From positions 713,575 through 777,574 of the forward strand of contig JAEVLN010000011.1 in assembly GCA_018350325.1 (NCBI GenBank): 64,000 nucleotides of DNA, read 5' to 3'. The stretch comes from Globodera rostochiensis (Eukaryota; Nematoda; Chromadorea; Rhabditida; Heteroderidae). Below, in pieces: positions 52,056 through 62,519 of the stretch. The position numbers and the translations under genes are program-made. Positions within the stretch are counted from its first letter, which is position 1. Each line of letters starts with the position of its first letter. The notes under the pieces were generated by a model, which had not been told where the DNA came from, did no database searches, and worked only from the letters and a program-made list of their open reading frames with translations.

Positions 52056-52352
52056 ATGCGTAAAGAAATATTTATTTATATAAATGTATGTAATATTATT
52101 ATATTTATTGTATTTCGCGTTGCCATCTTACGTCAGATTACAATGGCGTGTCAAACTATAGATTTGCGACCCGCATCCTCAGTGAACTTGTATTTTAACT
52201 CAACGTTAAATTTATTTTGTTCTTTCAAAATGCATTATTTAAAATCAATAAATGAAATCATGCGAATTTATAAACTTTTTACTTTAATTTGTCATAATGA
52301 CTTTATTTTGAGCTGCCCTAATAAGGTAACTTTTCGAAAAGATTTTTTTTAA
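52056..52352 (+). CDS. Candidate secreted protein ORF, 98 aa
   Basis: An ATG frame of 98 codons in a fair start context (AAACAATG). Residues 5-25 are hydrophobic (IFIYINVCNIIIFIVF) after MRK, like a signal peptide or anchor. The rest has four more cysteines (MACQ, LFCS, LICH, LSCP), which could form two disulphides. It needs no intron, unlike most islands here. A short secreted protein is a reasonable guess, and a first exon is the alternative. No homologue is recognised. Confidence 0.42.
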   Translation: MRKEIFIYINVCNIIIFIVFRVAILRQITMACQTIDLRPASSVNLYFNSTLNLFCSFKMHYLKSINEIMRIYKLFTLICHNDFILSCPNKVTFRKDFF

Positions 52353-52429
52353 TGTTATTTTTGCTACTTTCTTTTATTTTTAGATAATAACTTTTAAGAT
52401 TAAATGCATTTAAAAGATTGAAACATTGA

Positions 52430-52519
52430 AACTTTTATTTTGCGATCAAGTTGATCGGGCTGTTATTTAGAAATCGCGCCCATTCCATCAAACATTCTTT
52501 GGGCTGCTTGCTAAAATAA
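52430..52519 (+). CDS. Coding island, 29 codons
   Basis: The + frame encodes AIKLIGLLFRNRAHSIKHSL and GCLLK. A second + phase ends with SNILWAAC. The family is unknown. Confidence 0.3.
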   Translation, partial: NFYFAIKLIGLLFRNRAHSIKHSLGCLLK

Positions 52520-52778
52520 ATAAAAGTTTCAAACTTTTGTTTATTTGGTTTTAGTCTGCCAATCGATTTAGATATATTTGTTAGCGAAACTTTTTCATAA
52601 TTTTCTATATACAATAAAAAATTTAACGATAAATCTTATAAAAATTTTGTTTACGTTGATGAAACCTTAGTTTAGCTTATGCTGGCTTGTTAATAAGCTC
52701 GGTCAAGGTGTCTCCAATACTTATTATTAAAAAAAAACCAAAAAAAAAAAAGCTCATTGCAATTGAAATTTGTAATAG

Positions 52779-52901
52779 ATTAAAGTGAAATATAGCAGCC
52801 ATTCTTTACATCCACCGCTCGATGCAGCTAGAAAATGGTCAGGTCAGATCGATTTCAAAAAAAGTTATCAATCCCCAATCGACACTTTTTGGAAAATTTG
52901 A
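52779..52901 (+). CDS. Coding island, carbonic-anhydrase-like hint
   Basis: A 40-codon + frame reads LDAARKWSGQIDFKKSYQSP, then IDTFW. QSPID with a tryptophan 11 residues before it resembles the N-terminal signature of alpha-carbonic anhydrases, where W and QSPI-D/N are similarly spaced. The zinc histidines would be in later exons and were not found. A second phase (SMQLENGQVRSISKKVINPQ) is equally open, so this is only a hint. Confidence 0.25.
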   Translation: MKVKYSSHSLHPPLDAARKWSGQIDFKKSYQSPIDTFWKI

Positions 52902-54528
52902 AGGGCCATAAAGTGGCTTACCTAAACTCTCTTTAGAGCTAACTTATAAATATATTGGACTGTGAAAAATTTTGTAAAACTTTTTGAAGAATATTTTACA
53001 GACCTCAAATTCAAACATACTTGTAACCTATATTAAATTCTGATTGAAAAACAAAAAAATATCCAAAATTCCAATAAAAGATCAAATAATTCATAACAAA
53101 AATCAAATAAATAGATAAAATTGCAAAATATTAAATTTTGCTTAACCGATTTTCTTGTTATAGATATATTAAATTTTTTACATAATTATCCTAACCTTTC
53201 TATAAAAATTTAAAGTGATCGTCAAAAGCGCTGCTTGGACAAACATTTCCTTAAAATAAATTTAATATACTTTAATTAATGCTGCGACGAGTTAATCTGC
53301 TACATTGTTTTTGTTTAATGACCGCCCACGTTTTTTCTGATTTTAAATTGGCTTTTGATTTATTACAAATTTACTATTTTGTAAAAAAATCCCTTTTTGT
53401 CATAAATAATATTTAAATCTTAAGTAATTATGATTTCAAATTTAAGTAAAACAATGATTATTTTACGCAAAATAATAATGAAGACCACACAAAACGACTT
53501 GATTAAGTAAAAATAAAGCAACGGATTGACCAACGAAAATAAATAACTACATAAAAAAACAATGGCTTGTATTAACGTTTCAACATAAATGCATTTATCA
53601 AAAAACCAAAATATAGCTATATCAGTTAAACGAAGTACAAAGTGTCATAAAACTCCCGACAAATAATGTTCCTTCACAGGTGAGCAAGTGTTGTTTTGCT
53701 TTAAATCTTGAAAACATCAAATTTTAAGTGCTCTGTTAAATTCAAATATAAAACTTTTAATTAGTGTTAACATAAAGAGTTTTAAACTGATACCCTGAAA
53801 ATCACAACCGCTGTATAAATTCTTAAACTTCCAAAGAAAAGCGCAGTTTTACTCAAATGCACCCATTAAACATCTAACGAGAAAATCCGAATATTAACAA
53901 AATAATTATAAAAAAATTAATTTACTAATGTACGATTTAAAAACTAGATAAAATAATTGCAAAATAAAAGCGTCTGCTTTAGAGAAGTAATTGGCATAAT
54001 AACAATATCGTTTTCTTCGTATAATGCAATCGAAGACAAATTCAGCGATTTTATAAGAAAAAATTAATTTTAAAAAACTCAAAATAGAATCGTTTACAGA
54101 AATACATATTGAAAAACAATATAGAACAATAATTTAAAAAAACCAAAATTAATGAATAAATGTTTTCTTTAAAAAAAGAAATAAAAGCTGAAGGTAATGA
54201 GATATTAAAATGTTGTAAAAAGTCGGTAAGATCTTTTATTGTTTGGAGGTATGTCACCAAATAAAATATGAGAACTGGAAAGTGCCGTCTTTTAAATATA
54301 AACAAAAAATCTAATGAGTTAACAAAAAATCAACGGTTGAAGCAAGCCCGACCTCTGGGAACAAATGGGTCAACGACCAGAGCACACATCATTTTAAAAA
54401 AATCATTTAATTAGCATGAAAATAATAAACAAAATAAAATCGAAATATATACTAAATTTAAAATTTAATAAATTTTTAAAAGTTATACATAAAATCTAAA
54501 CAACTTTTATTTAGTTTCTTAATTATAG

Positions 54529-54612
54529 CCCAAGCTTTCGAGTAAGAAGGGAGCACTTAAAGCATGTCTGCAAAATTTGGTCAAGAAATATAAGTGTTGC
54601 CTGTGTTCCAAG
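54529..54612 (+). CDS. Exon with GTTAGG donor, 28 codons
   Basis: The + frame encodes KKGALKACLQNLVKKYKCCL and then CSK, ending at a GTTAGG donor at 54,613. The CCLC cluster after a basic helix might start a zinc-binding module, which cannot be confirmed from one exon. Confidence 0.4.
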
Positions 54613-54828
54613 GTTAGGTTTTGAAAATCAAAGAAAATTCACTGGTGAGTGAATAAATATAGTGTAGGGGTGCCATCGAAAATTTTGTAAAATAAGGACA
54701 GTGAAGCTGGGCTTGACCTATTAGTGGGGAATGAAAGAGCCGGTGAGAAAATTTCGAATTTTTTAAACATTTTTTAAGAAATTTATAAAATTGAGAAATT
54801 TATTCACTTTTGGGAGTGAGAGGAGGTT

Positions 54829-54852
54829 CGGCGGTGCCGATAGGCGCCGCCG
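54829..54852 (+). repeat. GC hairpin repeat, copy 4
   Basis: The + strand reads CGGCGGTGCC, GATA, GGCGCCGCCG, so this copy is in the opposite orientation to the other three. The wobble position and GATA loop are kept. It lies within the inferred plus-strand unit. Confidence 0.7.
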
Positions 54853-55094
54853 AGAACATTTTCATTTAATATTATTTATTGTTTAAATTTGCAGACAGAC
54901 TCGCATTTGCCCCCGATTTTAAAGTATTGTTATTTAAATAGTTTTTTTTGCTTCATTTCATAATAACGCAAAATTATCAGTAGCGTTATTTGATAAAATA
55001 AATCGAAGGTTTTTTAGAAAGTCCTTTATTTTTTTTACGATGAATGGGATGAATTAATTGTTAAATATCTTATTTCTCTCGTTTTGCAGATTTA

Positions 55095-55195
55095 CCGTAT
55101 TTCCTCAAATAGAAGACCCGGGCTTCTATTGTTCAACCCCTCTCCAAAGGGATTAGGGGGGGGGGTCTTCTAATTGAGGGGGGTCTTCTATTGTT
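55095..55195. repeat. G-rich element with repeated GTCTTCTATTG
   Basis: The words GAAGACCCGGGCTTCTATTG and GGGGGTCTTCTA recur in direct and inverted form around G-runs of eight to ten. It resembles the end of a non-autonomous element, with no coding capacity. The 3' end merges into a 44-bp tandem array. Confidence 0.5.
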
Positions 55196-55365
55196 CAACC
55201 CTTTTTTGACAAATTATTCAGAGAACATGTAAAATTTGTCAACCCTTTTTTGACAAATTATTCAGAGAACATGTAAAATTTGTCAACCCTTTTTTGACAA
55301 ATTATTCGGAGAACATGTAAAATTTGTCAACCTTTTTTGACAAATTATTCAGAGAACCTGATAAT
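55196..55365. repeat. 44-bp tandem array, 3.8 copies
   Basis: Units start at 55,196, 55,240, 55,284 and 55,328. Junctions contain AATTTGTCAA and TTGACAAATT, a perfect 10-bp inverted repeat around CCCTTTT, so each unit can form a hairpin. The last copy is one base shorter and diverges at its end. Confidence 0.85.
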
Positions 55366-56392
55366 TGACTAACGCGAACAAAACAAAAATTACACTGCTT
55401 TCAATATATGTAATAATATTTTAAGGTATATAAAAATTTTACTGAGTAGATTTCTTGATGTTTGGGTGCTGAGACGGCTGCCTGAAGCTAATACGACGAT
55501 GTGAAAACTGTTATAATGGCTGCATTGTTGAGATTAACATGATTTTTATAAATTAAATATAATAATTAACATAAATTCATGATTCTTGTTTGCTACTGAG
55601 TATCTTGGATTTGATTGATTTATAAAAGTGAACACATCTCCCAAATATAGCTAAATATAAATAGAAGTCTAGCTGCTTGGGTAATGCTTGACCCCATAAC
55701 TAAGTGATATGATAAAGAAACTAAAATTTAATAAAAGAAAGTCAATTAAAAAATTCTTAAACAACTAAATTAAAAATTAACAAATAAATAATTAATAATA
55801 AAGCGAACAACTACTGCTTCTCTGAGATCAAGACAGTAAAAAAGATTGAAAAATTTATTAAATTTAATAACTTTAAAAAAACATAATTTTTAGATTAACA
55901 GCTATTCCGAATCGTTTAAAGATATCTCAAGTGGACAACAATTACATAATACCTAATTAAAAAGAACGTTTGCGAAATTTAAATGCTTGAGGCTGATTGT
56001 GTATGAACACATTACTTGAATCATATACAATTTGAGAACCAAAAATATTATAACATCATCCGTTATTGGTATCTGTTAATTATTTCAGAATTTAACAAAA
56101 AAAAAATAGAAGAATCTTGATGTCACATTTTCTTTGTTCTATTAACTCGGAAATAAAATACTCTATATTAAAATTCATTGCAAACCAAGCTGTTTTAAAT
56201 TCTTGCAAAATGGAATATTAATCCTAAATCTCTGTAAACCCTATAAAAAAATTAATCAACTAATGTAGGAGTTAATGCATTAAAATTTATAAGCCGACAA
56301 ACACATTTAAAACAAATTTTTTAAATTAAAAGAAATGTTGGTTAACCAAAAATTAATATTCAAAAAGATAATTAAAAATAAAGTAACAATAA

Positions 56393-56493
56393 TAACCAGT
56401 CAATCCTACCAGCGGAGTTGGCGGTGACGCTCTACACACAAGGGGTCAGGCCATACCATATGACAGTAAAACTTGCGGATTAATAATTTATTA
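56393..56493 (+). CDS. Coding island, phase ambiguous
   Basis: Two + phases are open: NPTSGVGGDALHTRGQAIPY and SILPAELAVTLYTQGVRPYH. One minus phase is open as well. The island is probably an exon, but the phase cannot be chosen. Confidence 0.28.
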
Positions 56494-57659
56494 AAATGAT
56501 ATTTTAATTTCAAAAAATTGGTTGCAAAAGAAAAGGGTAAAATAGCAATAGTAATTAAATTCTTTTCAGCTTTTATAACAAAAAATAATTTAAAATATCA
56601 AATTAAGATATTTAATTAACGCCATTAGAAACAATCAGAACATTCTAAAACTCCTACAATATAAAATAAAACATTACAAGTATATATACTGATGTCAATA
56701 ATTACAGCTTTTAGGTTTCCGTTTGCCATGCCATTTCAACATTGTATAAAACATCCTTTGTCAAATCAATCTTTGATTATTGATAAGATAATGCGTTTAA
56801 ACACTTTTTATTATCTTGTATATTTGTAATTTAAAATGTTTTTATTTGCTTCGTTAAATGATTTAAGCCAGTTGATGACACGTTAGCAATTCGTGCTTTG
56901 TGCGGATTAATAACGTTTTAAAATATTTAATGCGTAGTCAACTATAAATCATGTGTTTTCCCTTAATTTCATGTAAAATTATAATTCATAACAACTTTGT
57001 TTTTTGTCAATTAATTTTTTTGATTTTCATTTTTTTTAAAAGCTTATTTATTGTATACAATTGTTATTTTTTTTAGTTTTAATTTCATTAAACTTTAAGA
57101 TTTTAATTTTAGCAATAATATATATAGGAATAAATTTTTGATACGGCTATAATTATTATTATTCAACCTCATTTGACAATTTTAAATTTTGGTTAAATAC
57201 TACTTTTTAATGCATTAAAAATAATTTTTTAAATGTTTTTTTATTGATCCATTCTTTTCAAAATGTGAATACACTTTTAATTAAGATTATGCGTTTTTTG
57301 ATCAAATTAAATAAATAGAGTTTTTAGCTAGTGAAAGAATATGCCTAAATTTGAAAATTTAAGTTTATAATATTTGGAACTGATTTAATATAAATTTCTT
57401 TCAATTTTCTGGCATCTTTTGTTTTTTCCAATTCTAGAATGCGTAGGCCGCAAATGACCTCATTTTAATCTGTCTTTAAATTCTGTTTTAAAATATAGTT
57501 TTTGCAAATCAAAAGCTATTAAAATTCATAAATTAACATGAAAATATATAACTAAATTTAAATATATTGATATCCTAATAAACCCCAATATAATCAAAGC
57601 TCACAAAAAATGATGCATTAATAACGGAAAAGAGAAGTTTGAATGTAACCTAAGATTAG

Positions 57660-57705
57660 TTTCTCACGGGTTTTCCTAAAACCCCGGTCCCGGCCCTAGT
57701 TACAA
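57660..57705. mobile_element. Repeat end fragment
   Basis: On the minus strand, CTAGGGCCGGGACCGGGG followed by a TTTAGGAAAAC stretch resembles ends of non-autonomous hAT-like elements and the words at 45.9 kb. A second palindromic piece (CCCGCGAGGGATCCCGC) lies at 57,796. No partner end was found. Confidence 0.35.
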
Positions 57706-58255
57706 GCAGCAAAAAAAAAGCTTTCATAGATACTAAAATTGGTCGATTTGGTCCAGTATAAGTGTTTTAATTTTTTTTGGTAATATTAAAAAATCCCGCG
57801 AGGGATCCCGCAAATGCGATTTTTCCGCACTTTAACGGCGATTACATGAGACGAGCAGAGGAGATAGCAAAATTCTCTCAGTTTGTAATGTGAATTGAGA
57901 AAAATAAGTGCACAAAAAAGTGTGTTTATTTAGCGTGAATAAACCAATTTGACTTGGTATGAAAAATTTTATTAATGCAGGCATTCCATAATACAAATAA
58001 ATAAAACTGCGAATTAAACTACGGAATTGATTGCTTAATGCTATTCTGCATATATTAATAAAAACAAATTAAACAGTAAATTTGCGAGATCGCTTCTTAA
58101 TTTTAAAATGCTTATTAATAAGTATTTATCCCTTCCGTGCCAAAATAAATCATTGTAATCGAATTAATAGCTTGATTCTTAATAGATTTATTTTGATTTA
58201 AATTATTTGTTTGAAGAAAAATTGAATACTATTATTATTTTATTCTTTTTTCCTA

Positions 58256-58381
58256 TTATGATCTTAAAAAAATACATTTTATTAATTTGTGTTGTTGATG
58301 CTGTTTCCTGCTAGCGTTCGGTGTCTTTCGTTTTCTTAGTTGCAAACTAAAATTTTTTAATTTTATTGCTTTAAACAAAAC
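58256..58381 (-). CDS. Coding island, 41 codons, basic
   Basis: The A-rich-strand frame contains LRKRKTPNASRKQHQQHKLI. The Arg/Lys/Gln-rich composition suggests a nuclear or linker segment. The + strand is mostly closed here. The family is unknown. Confidence 0.43.
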   Translation of the reverse strand, partial: VLFKAIKLKNFSLQLRKRKTPNASRKQHQQHKLIKCIFLRS

Positions 58382-58565
58382 TTATTGTTAAAATAATAAT
58401 TAACTAATTCAGGAATTAAACAAAAACTTTAATAAATAAACTGATAAATAACATTAAAAACTTTATTTCGACGAAAATCCCTGAGCCTTGTTTATTGAAA
58501 AATGATTATTAATTTAATTTGTTTTTAAAAATTGTTATCATTTTCTTATTATAAATATTTTACTT

Positions 58566-58922
58566 TTATTGATACACTTGTTTAAAAATAAACACGTAAT
58601 CCGTTTTGCAAATCAAAATTTTCTGTGTTTTAAAAATTTTACTTTGAATTATGTCGATTGGCTTGCTTGAATATTTAGAGTGCAATTTATTCTTTATTAA
58701 ATATTTTTTTCGAACAACAAATATTAATAAAATAAGTTTTTTTATTTTTAATGTAAGACGATTTTTATTCTTTATTAATATTTTTAAATGTCGATGCCCG
58801 TCTTTAATCGACAAAAGAATTAAGATCCAAGCCCTGCTTTTTTTTAAAATTATTATAAGCTGTCCAAAAATACGTTGTTCGTTTACGAAGGTTTCTTTTA
58901 GTAAGTTTAAATAAAAATATAT
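58566..58922 (-). CDS. Longest host frame, 118 codons
   Basis: A stop-free stretch of 118 codons on the A-rich strand, including LLKETFVNEQRIFGQLIIIL, LSIKDGHRHLKILIKNKNRL and SKYSSKPIDIIQSKIFKTQK. It is rich in Lys, Ile and Leu. No ATG near its start, so it is an internal exon or a decayed gene. The + strand carries an 87-codon frame across 58,651-58,914, so the sequence is open both ways. No domain is recognised. Confidence 0.42.
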   Translation of the reverse strand: MYFYLNLLKETFVNEQRIFGQLIIILKKSRAWILILLSIKDGHRHLKILIKNKNRLTLKIKKLILLIFVVRKKYLIKNKLHSKYSSKPIDIIQSKIFKTQKILICKTDYVFIFKQVYQ

Positions 58923-58991
58923 TTATTTTGCAATTTAATCATCCTCTCCACGTGAAAGTTTTATTTTGATTGTAATTTTTTCAATTCTTCC

Positions 58992-59117
58992 TCATGTGTT
59001 TGAGAAACTAAACCAAATCTTTCCACGTATCGTTGTTACAAAAATTAAGTTAATGTTCAGAATTAAATGGTGCAACATTACAAAGCACCGGGTGGCTGTT
59101 ATACAAGGCTTTTTCAC
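58992..59117 (-). CDS. Coding island, 41 codons
   Basis: The minus frame reads KKPCITATRCFVMLHHLILN and later RGKIWFSFSNT. It is partly hydrophobic, and the middle may be intron. The family is unknown. Confidence 0.36.
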   Translation of the reverse strand: MKKPCITATRCFVMLHHLILNINLIFVTTIRGKIWFSFSNT

Positions 59118-59317
59118 TTATAGCTGAATTAAAACTTCATTACAAGTGCCCCTAATTTATTTTTAGTCTCTTATTTTAGAAAACTTCTTATTTGCATCTG
59201 TATTCATTTTTAATTTAATTTACTGATCAATATATAGATTATATTTTTAAGTTTTCTCCATAATATATCCTTTTTCAGTGATGTTTAGTTTTTTATATTA
59301 TAAATTTTATCAATGTT

Positions 59318-59497
59318 TTAAGTGGTAAATCGTACCGCGATTTCGTCCTTGTACACATACTTCCCTGAAGCTGCGTTAAAAATAATTTTTAAATAGTTTT
59401 TCTCATATTGGCTGTAAACCTTTAATTGAAAATATTTATTTGAATCATTTGACTTTATTTTGTTATTTAGCTTTTTTTTTATTATGAAGATGCGATG
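59318..59497 (-). CDS. Coding island, 59 codons
   Basis: Fifty-nine codons are open on the A-rich strand. NKYFQLKVYSQYEKNYLKII is followed by FNAASGKYVYKDEIAVRFTT to a stop. It has beta-rich, charged composition with a natural-looking C-terminus, continuous across AT-rich sequence. It is one of the strongest unspliced frames, and its family is unknown. Confidence 0.5.
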   Translation of the reverse strand, partial: HRIFIIKKKLNNKIKSNDSNKYFQLKVYSQYEKNYLKIIFNAASGKYVYKDEIAVRFTT

Positions 59498-60024
59498 TTA
59501 CTAATTTTGAATTATTAAATATCTAACTTTTGAATAATTGGTATACAAAATTAATAGAATAATAAGAACACTAGCCATTATGCTCCTCTTTAGATTTATT
59601 ATATAAATTATGTTCAATTGTATTATTAATACTAAACTATCAATTGCTTTGATCAAAAACATGTTTTTCTTACATCAAAACTTGCATATTTTACTTATTG
59701 TTAACAATCGACAAAATTAAGGAACATTTATAATGTTTATGTTCAATTTTCTAATAATTTATAGTTGTACGAGAGAATTGTATTTTTAACTAGTCTAAAA
59801 ATAAAATTTTTTTTTCGCACCTTTTTATTAATTTTATTTAGCCTTTAGCCTTTTAATAATTTATAGTTTTATTTTAATGAAATTTTCATTTTTTTCCACT
59901 TTGAACTAAAGTGTTGAAGTCTTCTTATTGTTTTTTAATAGTGAACAAAAATTGTTAAAAAGTCCTTCATTCTGGGTTCCTTTATAATTTTTTTGAATTA
60001 CAAAATTAAAAATTACACATTTGA

Positions 60025-60177
60025 TTATATTTGATTTAAGTAAAACAGTTCCGGGCACATGCATGAAGCCGTCAATGATTTTGTTCCAAGGCCTTCATTA
60101 GAATTTACAATAAATTGCGACAGAATAAGCGTATATGACATTTTACATATTATCTTATTTGTTTCAAAGTCTGTGAA
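60025..60177 (-). CDS. Coding island, 50 codons
   Basis: The A-rich-strand frame encodes FTDFETNKIICKMSYTLILS, then QFIVNSNEGLGTKSLTASCM and CPEL. An in-frame ATG (MSYTLILSQFIV) could start a secreted protein, with a short hydrophobic leader and three cysteines. The family is unknown. Confidence 0.47.
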   Translation of the reverse strand, partial: FTDFETNKIICKMSYTLILSQFIVNSNEGLGTKSLTASCMCPELFYLNQI

Positions 60178-60234
60178 TCATATTTTTTTAATTATTAGTG
60201 CTCAAATAATAGATTATTATTCTAGTTTTATCCA

Positions 60235-60336
60235 TTAATTTAATTCAGTTGAATATAAATTGTTGATCAGAAAAAAGATGTAAAACGGTGGCAACAAGAT
60301 CGCGTAGTTGATCTTTGTGAGGCTCTTAGATTTTAA
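60235..60336 (-). CDS. Coding island, 33 codons
   Basis: The minus frame reads LKSKSLTKINYAILLPPFYI and continues hydrophobic. Another minus phase is Ser/Thr/Arg-rich (RASQRSTTRSCCHRFTS). Weak. Confidence 0.28.
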   Translation of the reverse strand, partial: LKSKSLTKINYAILLPPFYIFFLINNLYSTELN

Positions 60337-60675
60337 TTAGCTTTATTTGATTATCTTTGTACTCAATTTTTGATTTTCCTATATTCTAAGGATATATAAT
60401 TGTTTTTTAAATTTTGTTTGTAGTTTTTTTTACCGATTAAATTTTGTTGATAATTAATGATTTGATTTTGTATCGCATCTATTGTGGGCCATTTTCCTTT
60501 TAATCAATTCAATATTTTAAAATTTAATTGAATGATTTGAATAATCTTTCTCTTGCACTGGAAATCTTTTTCATAATTTATTATTTTTTAAAGGTTTGAA
60601 CTCTTTATAAAAGTGGCAGCCCGTTTTTGCAATCGGCAATATTGATTATTGCTTTCTCTAATCAATTTGAAACTA

Positions 60676-60810
60676 TTAAAAAGCCATTTTGGTAGTTTTG
60701 CTTTTTCTCCCAAATAGGCTTGGTTGGCACGACATTTTTATTTTGACTTTTATCTTAATATTCATAATGATGTTGTAAAAAATTTTAGAAGCAGTGAGTG
60801 GACGGTTCAT
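60676..60810 (-). CDS. Small ATG ORF, 44 aa
   Basis: ATG follows an in-frame stop and opens MNRPLTASKIFYNIIMNIKI. The peptide continues with a Lys-rich stretch and SLFGRKSKTTKMAF. Its ATG lies inside a small direct repeat (see 60,790-60,890). Confidence 0.36.
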   Translation of the reverse strand: MNRPLTASKIFYNIIMNIKIKVKIKMSCQPSLFGRKSKTTKMAF

Positions 60811-60890
60811 CTACGAAAGGGGGACGGGTGGATTCTTCCCAGTGAGTGGACGATTCATCTACGAACCAGTGAAGTGAGTGGACGGTTTCA
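60790..60890. repeat. Short direct repeats AGTGAGTGGACG
   Basis: CAGTGAGTGGACGGTTCATC plus TACGAA occurs at about 60,792 and again, with one change, at about 60,840. A truncated third copy (GAAGTGAGTGGACGGTTTCAT) is at about 60,870. Spacing is about 48 and 32 bp. The function is unknown. Confidence 0.7.
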
Positions 60891-61019
60891 TTTTACAAAA
60901 TATATTGATTAATTATATGTTATTTAAATAACAATTGTTTTTGTCTTTATGATTTGCGGTGACGCAGCTCTTACATAATAAAATAATGATGCACATTTTT
61001 TTGTGTTGTTGTATTTTAA

Positions 61020-61124
61020 TTAGTTTTCTTTTTGTATTTTCCCCTTTAACTTCCTTTTTGTATACGCTTTTCTATTTATCCATAGTTTACAGCCATACGA
61101 CGTCTTAAACCGTATTTTTTTGAT
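61020..61124 (-). CDS. Coding island, 34 codons, basic
   Basis: The A-rich-strand frame encodes FKTSYGCKLWINRKAYTKRK and then LKGKIQKEN. It is strongly basic and possibly a nucleic-acid-binding tail. The family is unknown. Confidence 0.4.
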   Translation of the reverse strand: MKKIRFKTSYGCKLWINRKAYTKRKLKGKIQKEN

Positions 61125-61439
61125 CTAATATTTTTAGTTTTAACTAATATGAATTATTTCATTGTTATAAATAAAAAAAGACGTGATAATTCCAAATAAT
61201 AATTTATTTGTTTAATGATAACGCCCGTTAGCTTTTGATAAAATATTTTGTAAACAACGGAAAAATGATTGTTGCGACGCAAATTATTACAAAAGACAAA
61301 AAAAATAGCTGCTTCTCTAATTATTTAAGATTTTCACGCCATACCGAATTTTATTGTATTTTTTAATTATCTTTGATCTTATTTTTTGTTTTAACAGTAA
61401 AATTCAGCAAGAAAAGAGGGCCGTTTGAAAGATTTATAA

Positions 61440-61643
61440 AATCCTGTTGGCACAAAATTTCAAATAAAAAATTATAAAAAAACTATTGAAAATTCAAGTG
61501 CCTATGTAAGTGGCAATGTTTGGGCCGATCTGTGGCTCGCCCCGCCTCTAGAGGGCTTCAAGCCCCGCAAAAAAGGAGCACTAACCCAAAGATCGTTTAG
61601 TAATGCCATTAATTTAACCGGATCAAAATCCGTTCCTTCATAA
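61440..61643 (+). CDS. Coding island, 67 open codons
   Basis: Sixty-seven codons are open on the A-rich strand: YKKTIENSSAYVSGNVWADL, WLAPPLEGFKPRKKGALTQR and SFSNAINLTGSKSVPS to a stop. The proline/tryptophan-containing middle and polar end look like a genuine C-terminal exon. No ATG. The family is unknown. Confidence 0.5.
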   Translation, partial: NPVGTKFQIKNYKKTIENSSAYVSGNVWADLWLAPPLEGFKPRKKGALTQRSFSNAINLTGSKSVPS

Positions 61644-61675
61644 AACCTGCGTGCGGAAAAAAATGAAAATTGCCG

Positions 61676-61925
61676 AGTGACGTAAAATTGACATGCGTTT
61701 TAAAAAAAAAATAAATTTAAAATTACATATAAATAAAAAAATGATTTACTAAGTTGCACTCGTAAATAAAAATTCGCGAGTGATAATATATTTAATTACC
61801 AATGTTTATGAAATGTGACAAACAACGTAAAATTGGCATGCGTTTTAAAAATAAAAACAAATTAAAAATTAACAAATATTAAAAATTATAAAAAATTGAA
61901 AAGTGTGATTTTTACTAAAGTGTAG
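61676..61925. repeat. Diverged tandem duplication, about 155 bp unit
   Basis: ACGTAAAATTGACATGCGTT at about 61,680 is matched by ACGTAAAATTGGCATGCGTT at about 61,837. Each is followed by A-rich sequence and a GTAGTCTAAATAAAA or GCACTCGTAAATAAAA tail. Two old copies. Confidence 0.6.
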
Positions 61926-61977
61926 TCTAAATAAAAAAAATCCTAAGGAATACAATATTTAATTGAACTGATCATGA

Positions 61978-62088
61978 CCGAGAAGCCCGTTTTATTTTGT
62001 ATTTACGACTAAAGAAGTGCGTCGCGTTCACCATCTTCTACGAATCTACGAAATTGCCAAACACGTTGAGGACGGGAAGTTTCAATGA
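61978..62088 (+). CDS. Coding island, 36 codons
   Basis: The + frame reads TTKEVRRVHHLLRIYEIAKH and then VEDGKFQ. It is a clear amphipathic, charged helix. A second phase begins with ATG (MTEKPVLFCIYD) but stops early. The family is unknown. Confidence 0.45.
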   Translation, partial: PRSPFYFVFTTKEVRRVHHLLRIYEIAKHVEDGKFQ

Positions 62089-62519
62089 TCTCATAATCAA
62101 AGGTCGAGGTGTATTGATTCAAATTGAACAAAAAACTAAAAATCATTAAACCAAAAACCATTAATATTTGCATAAAAAAATTAAACAGTAATGTAAAAAA
62201 ATCTTAAGAAACATGCAATACTGAGGGCATAAACCCGTTTCCAACTCAAGACATAAGTTGGAAAGGTATAACATTTTATCTGTATTGTTATTGATTTTAA
62301 ACTACGCCGATAATAATTTTTATACTTTTATATAAATTTATGAACTACAAGAAAGCAAAACAATTTATTATAATAAAAAAATTCAACTTAGGAATAAATC
62401 ATAAATAGTTAAAATAAATAACACATAGGGTATAAATCATTACATATCGACTACTATATTTTGTTATTTATTTTTATTTTCTAAAGAAAAATTCAACATT
62501 ATCCAACCACACTGAAAAA

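Larger units (their letters stand above)
51150..56750 (+). other. Inferred plus-strand transcription block I
   Basis: A-rich + strand with + frames, including an ATG frame of 98 codons at 52.06 kb. It also holds one hairpin repeat (54.83 kb) and a G-rich element with a tandem array (55.1-55.4 kb). Spacers at 53.0-53.7 and 55.4-56.3 kb are AT-rich, with nothing recognised. Confidence 0.38.
56750..61350 (-). other. Inferred minus-strand transcription block J
   Basis: The + strand is T-rich. Several of the longest A-rich-strand frames of the window lie here (58.57, 59.32 and 60.03 kb). A G/C-rich repeat remnant lies at about 57.66-57.85 kb. Other gaps are AT-rich, with nothing recognised. Confidence 0.42.

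Noticed and set aside
54051..54305. An 84-codon hydrophobic minus frame
   Set aside because: It has the same T-rich strand effect, and there is no GC-rich island or splice signal in it.
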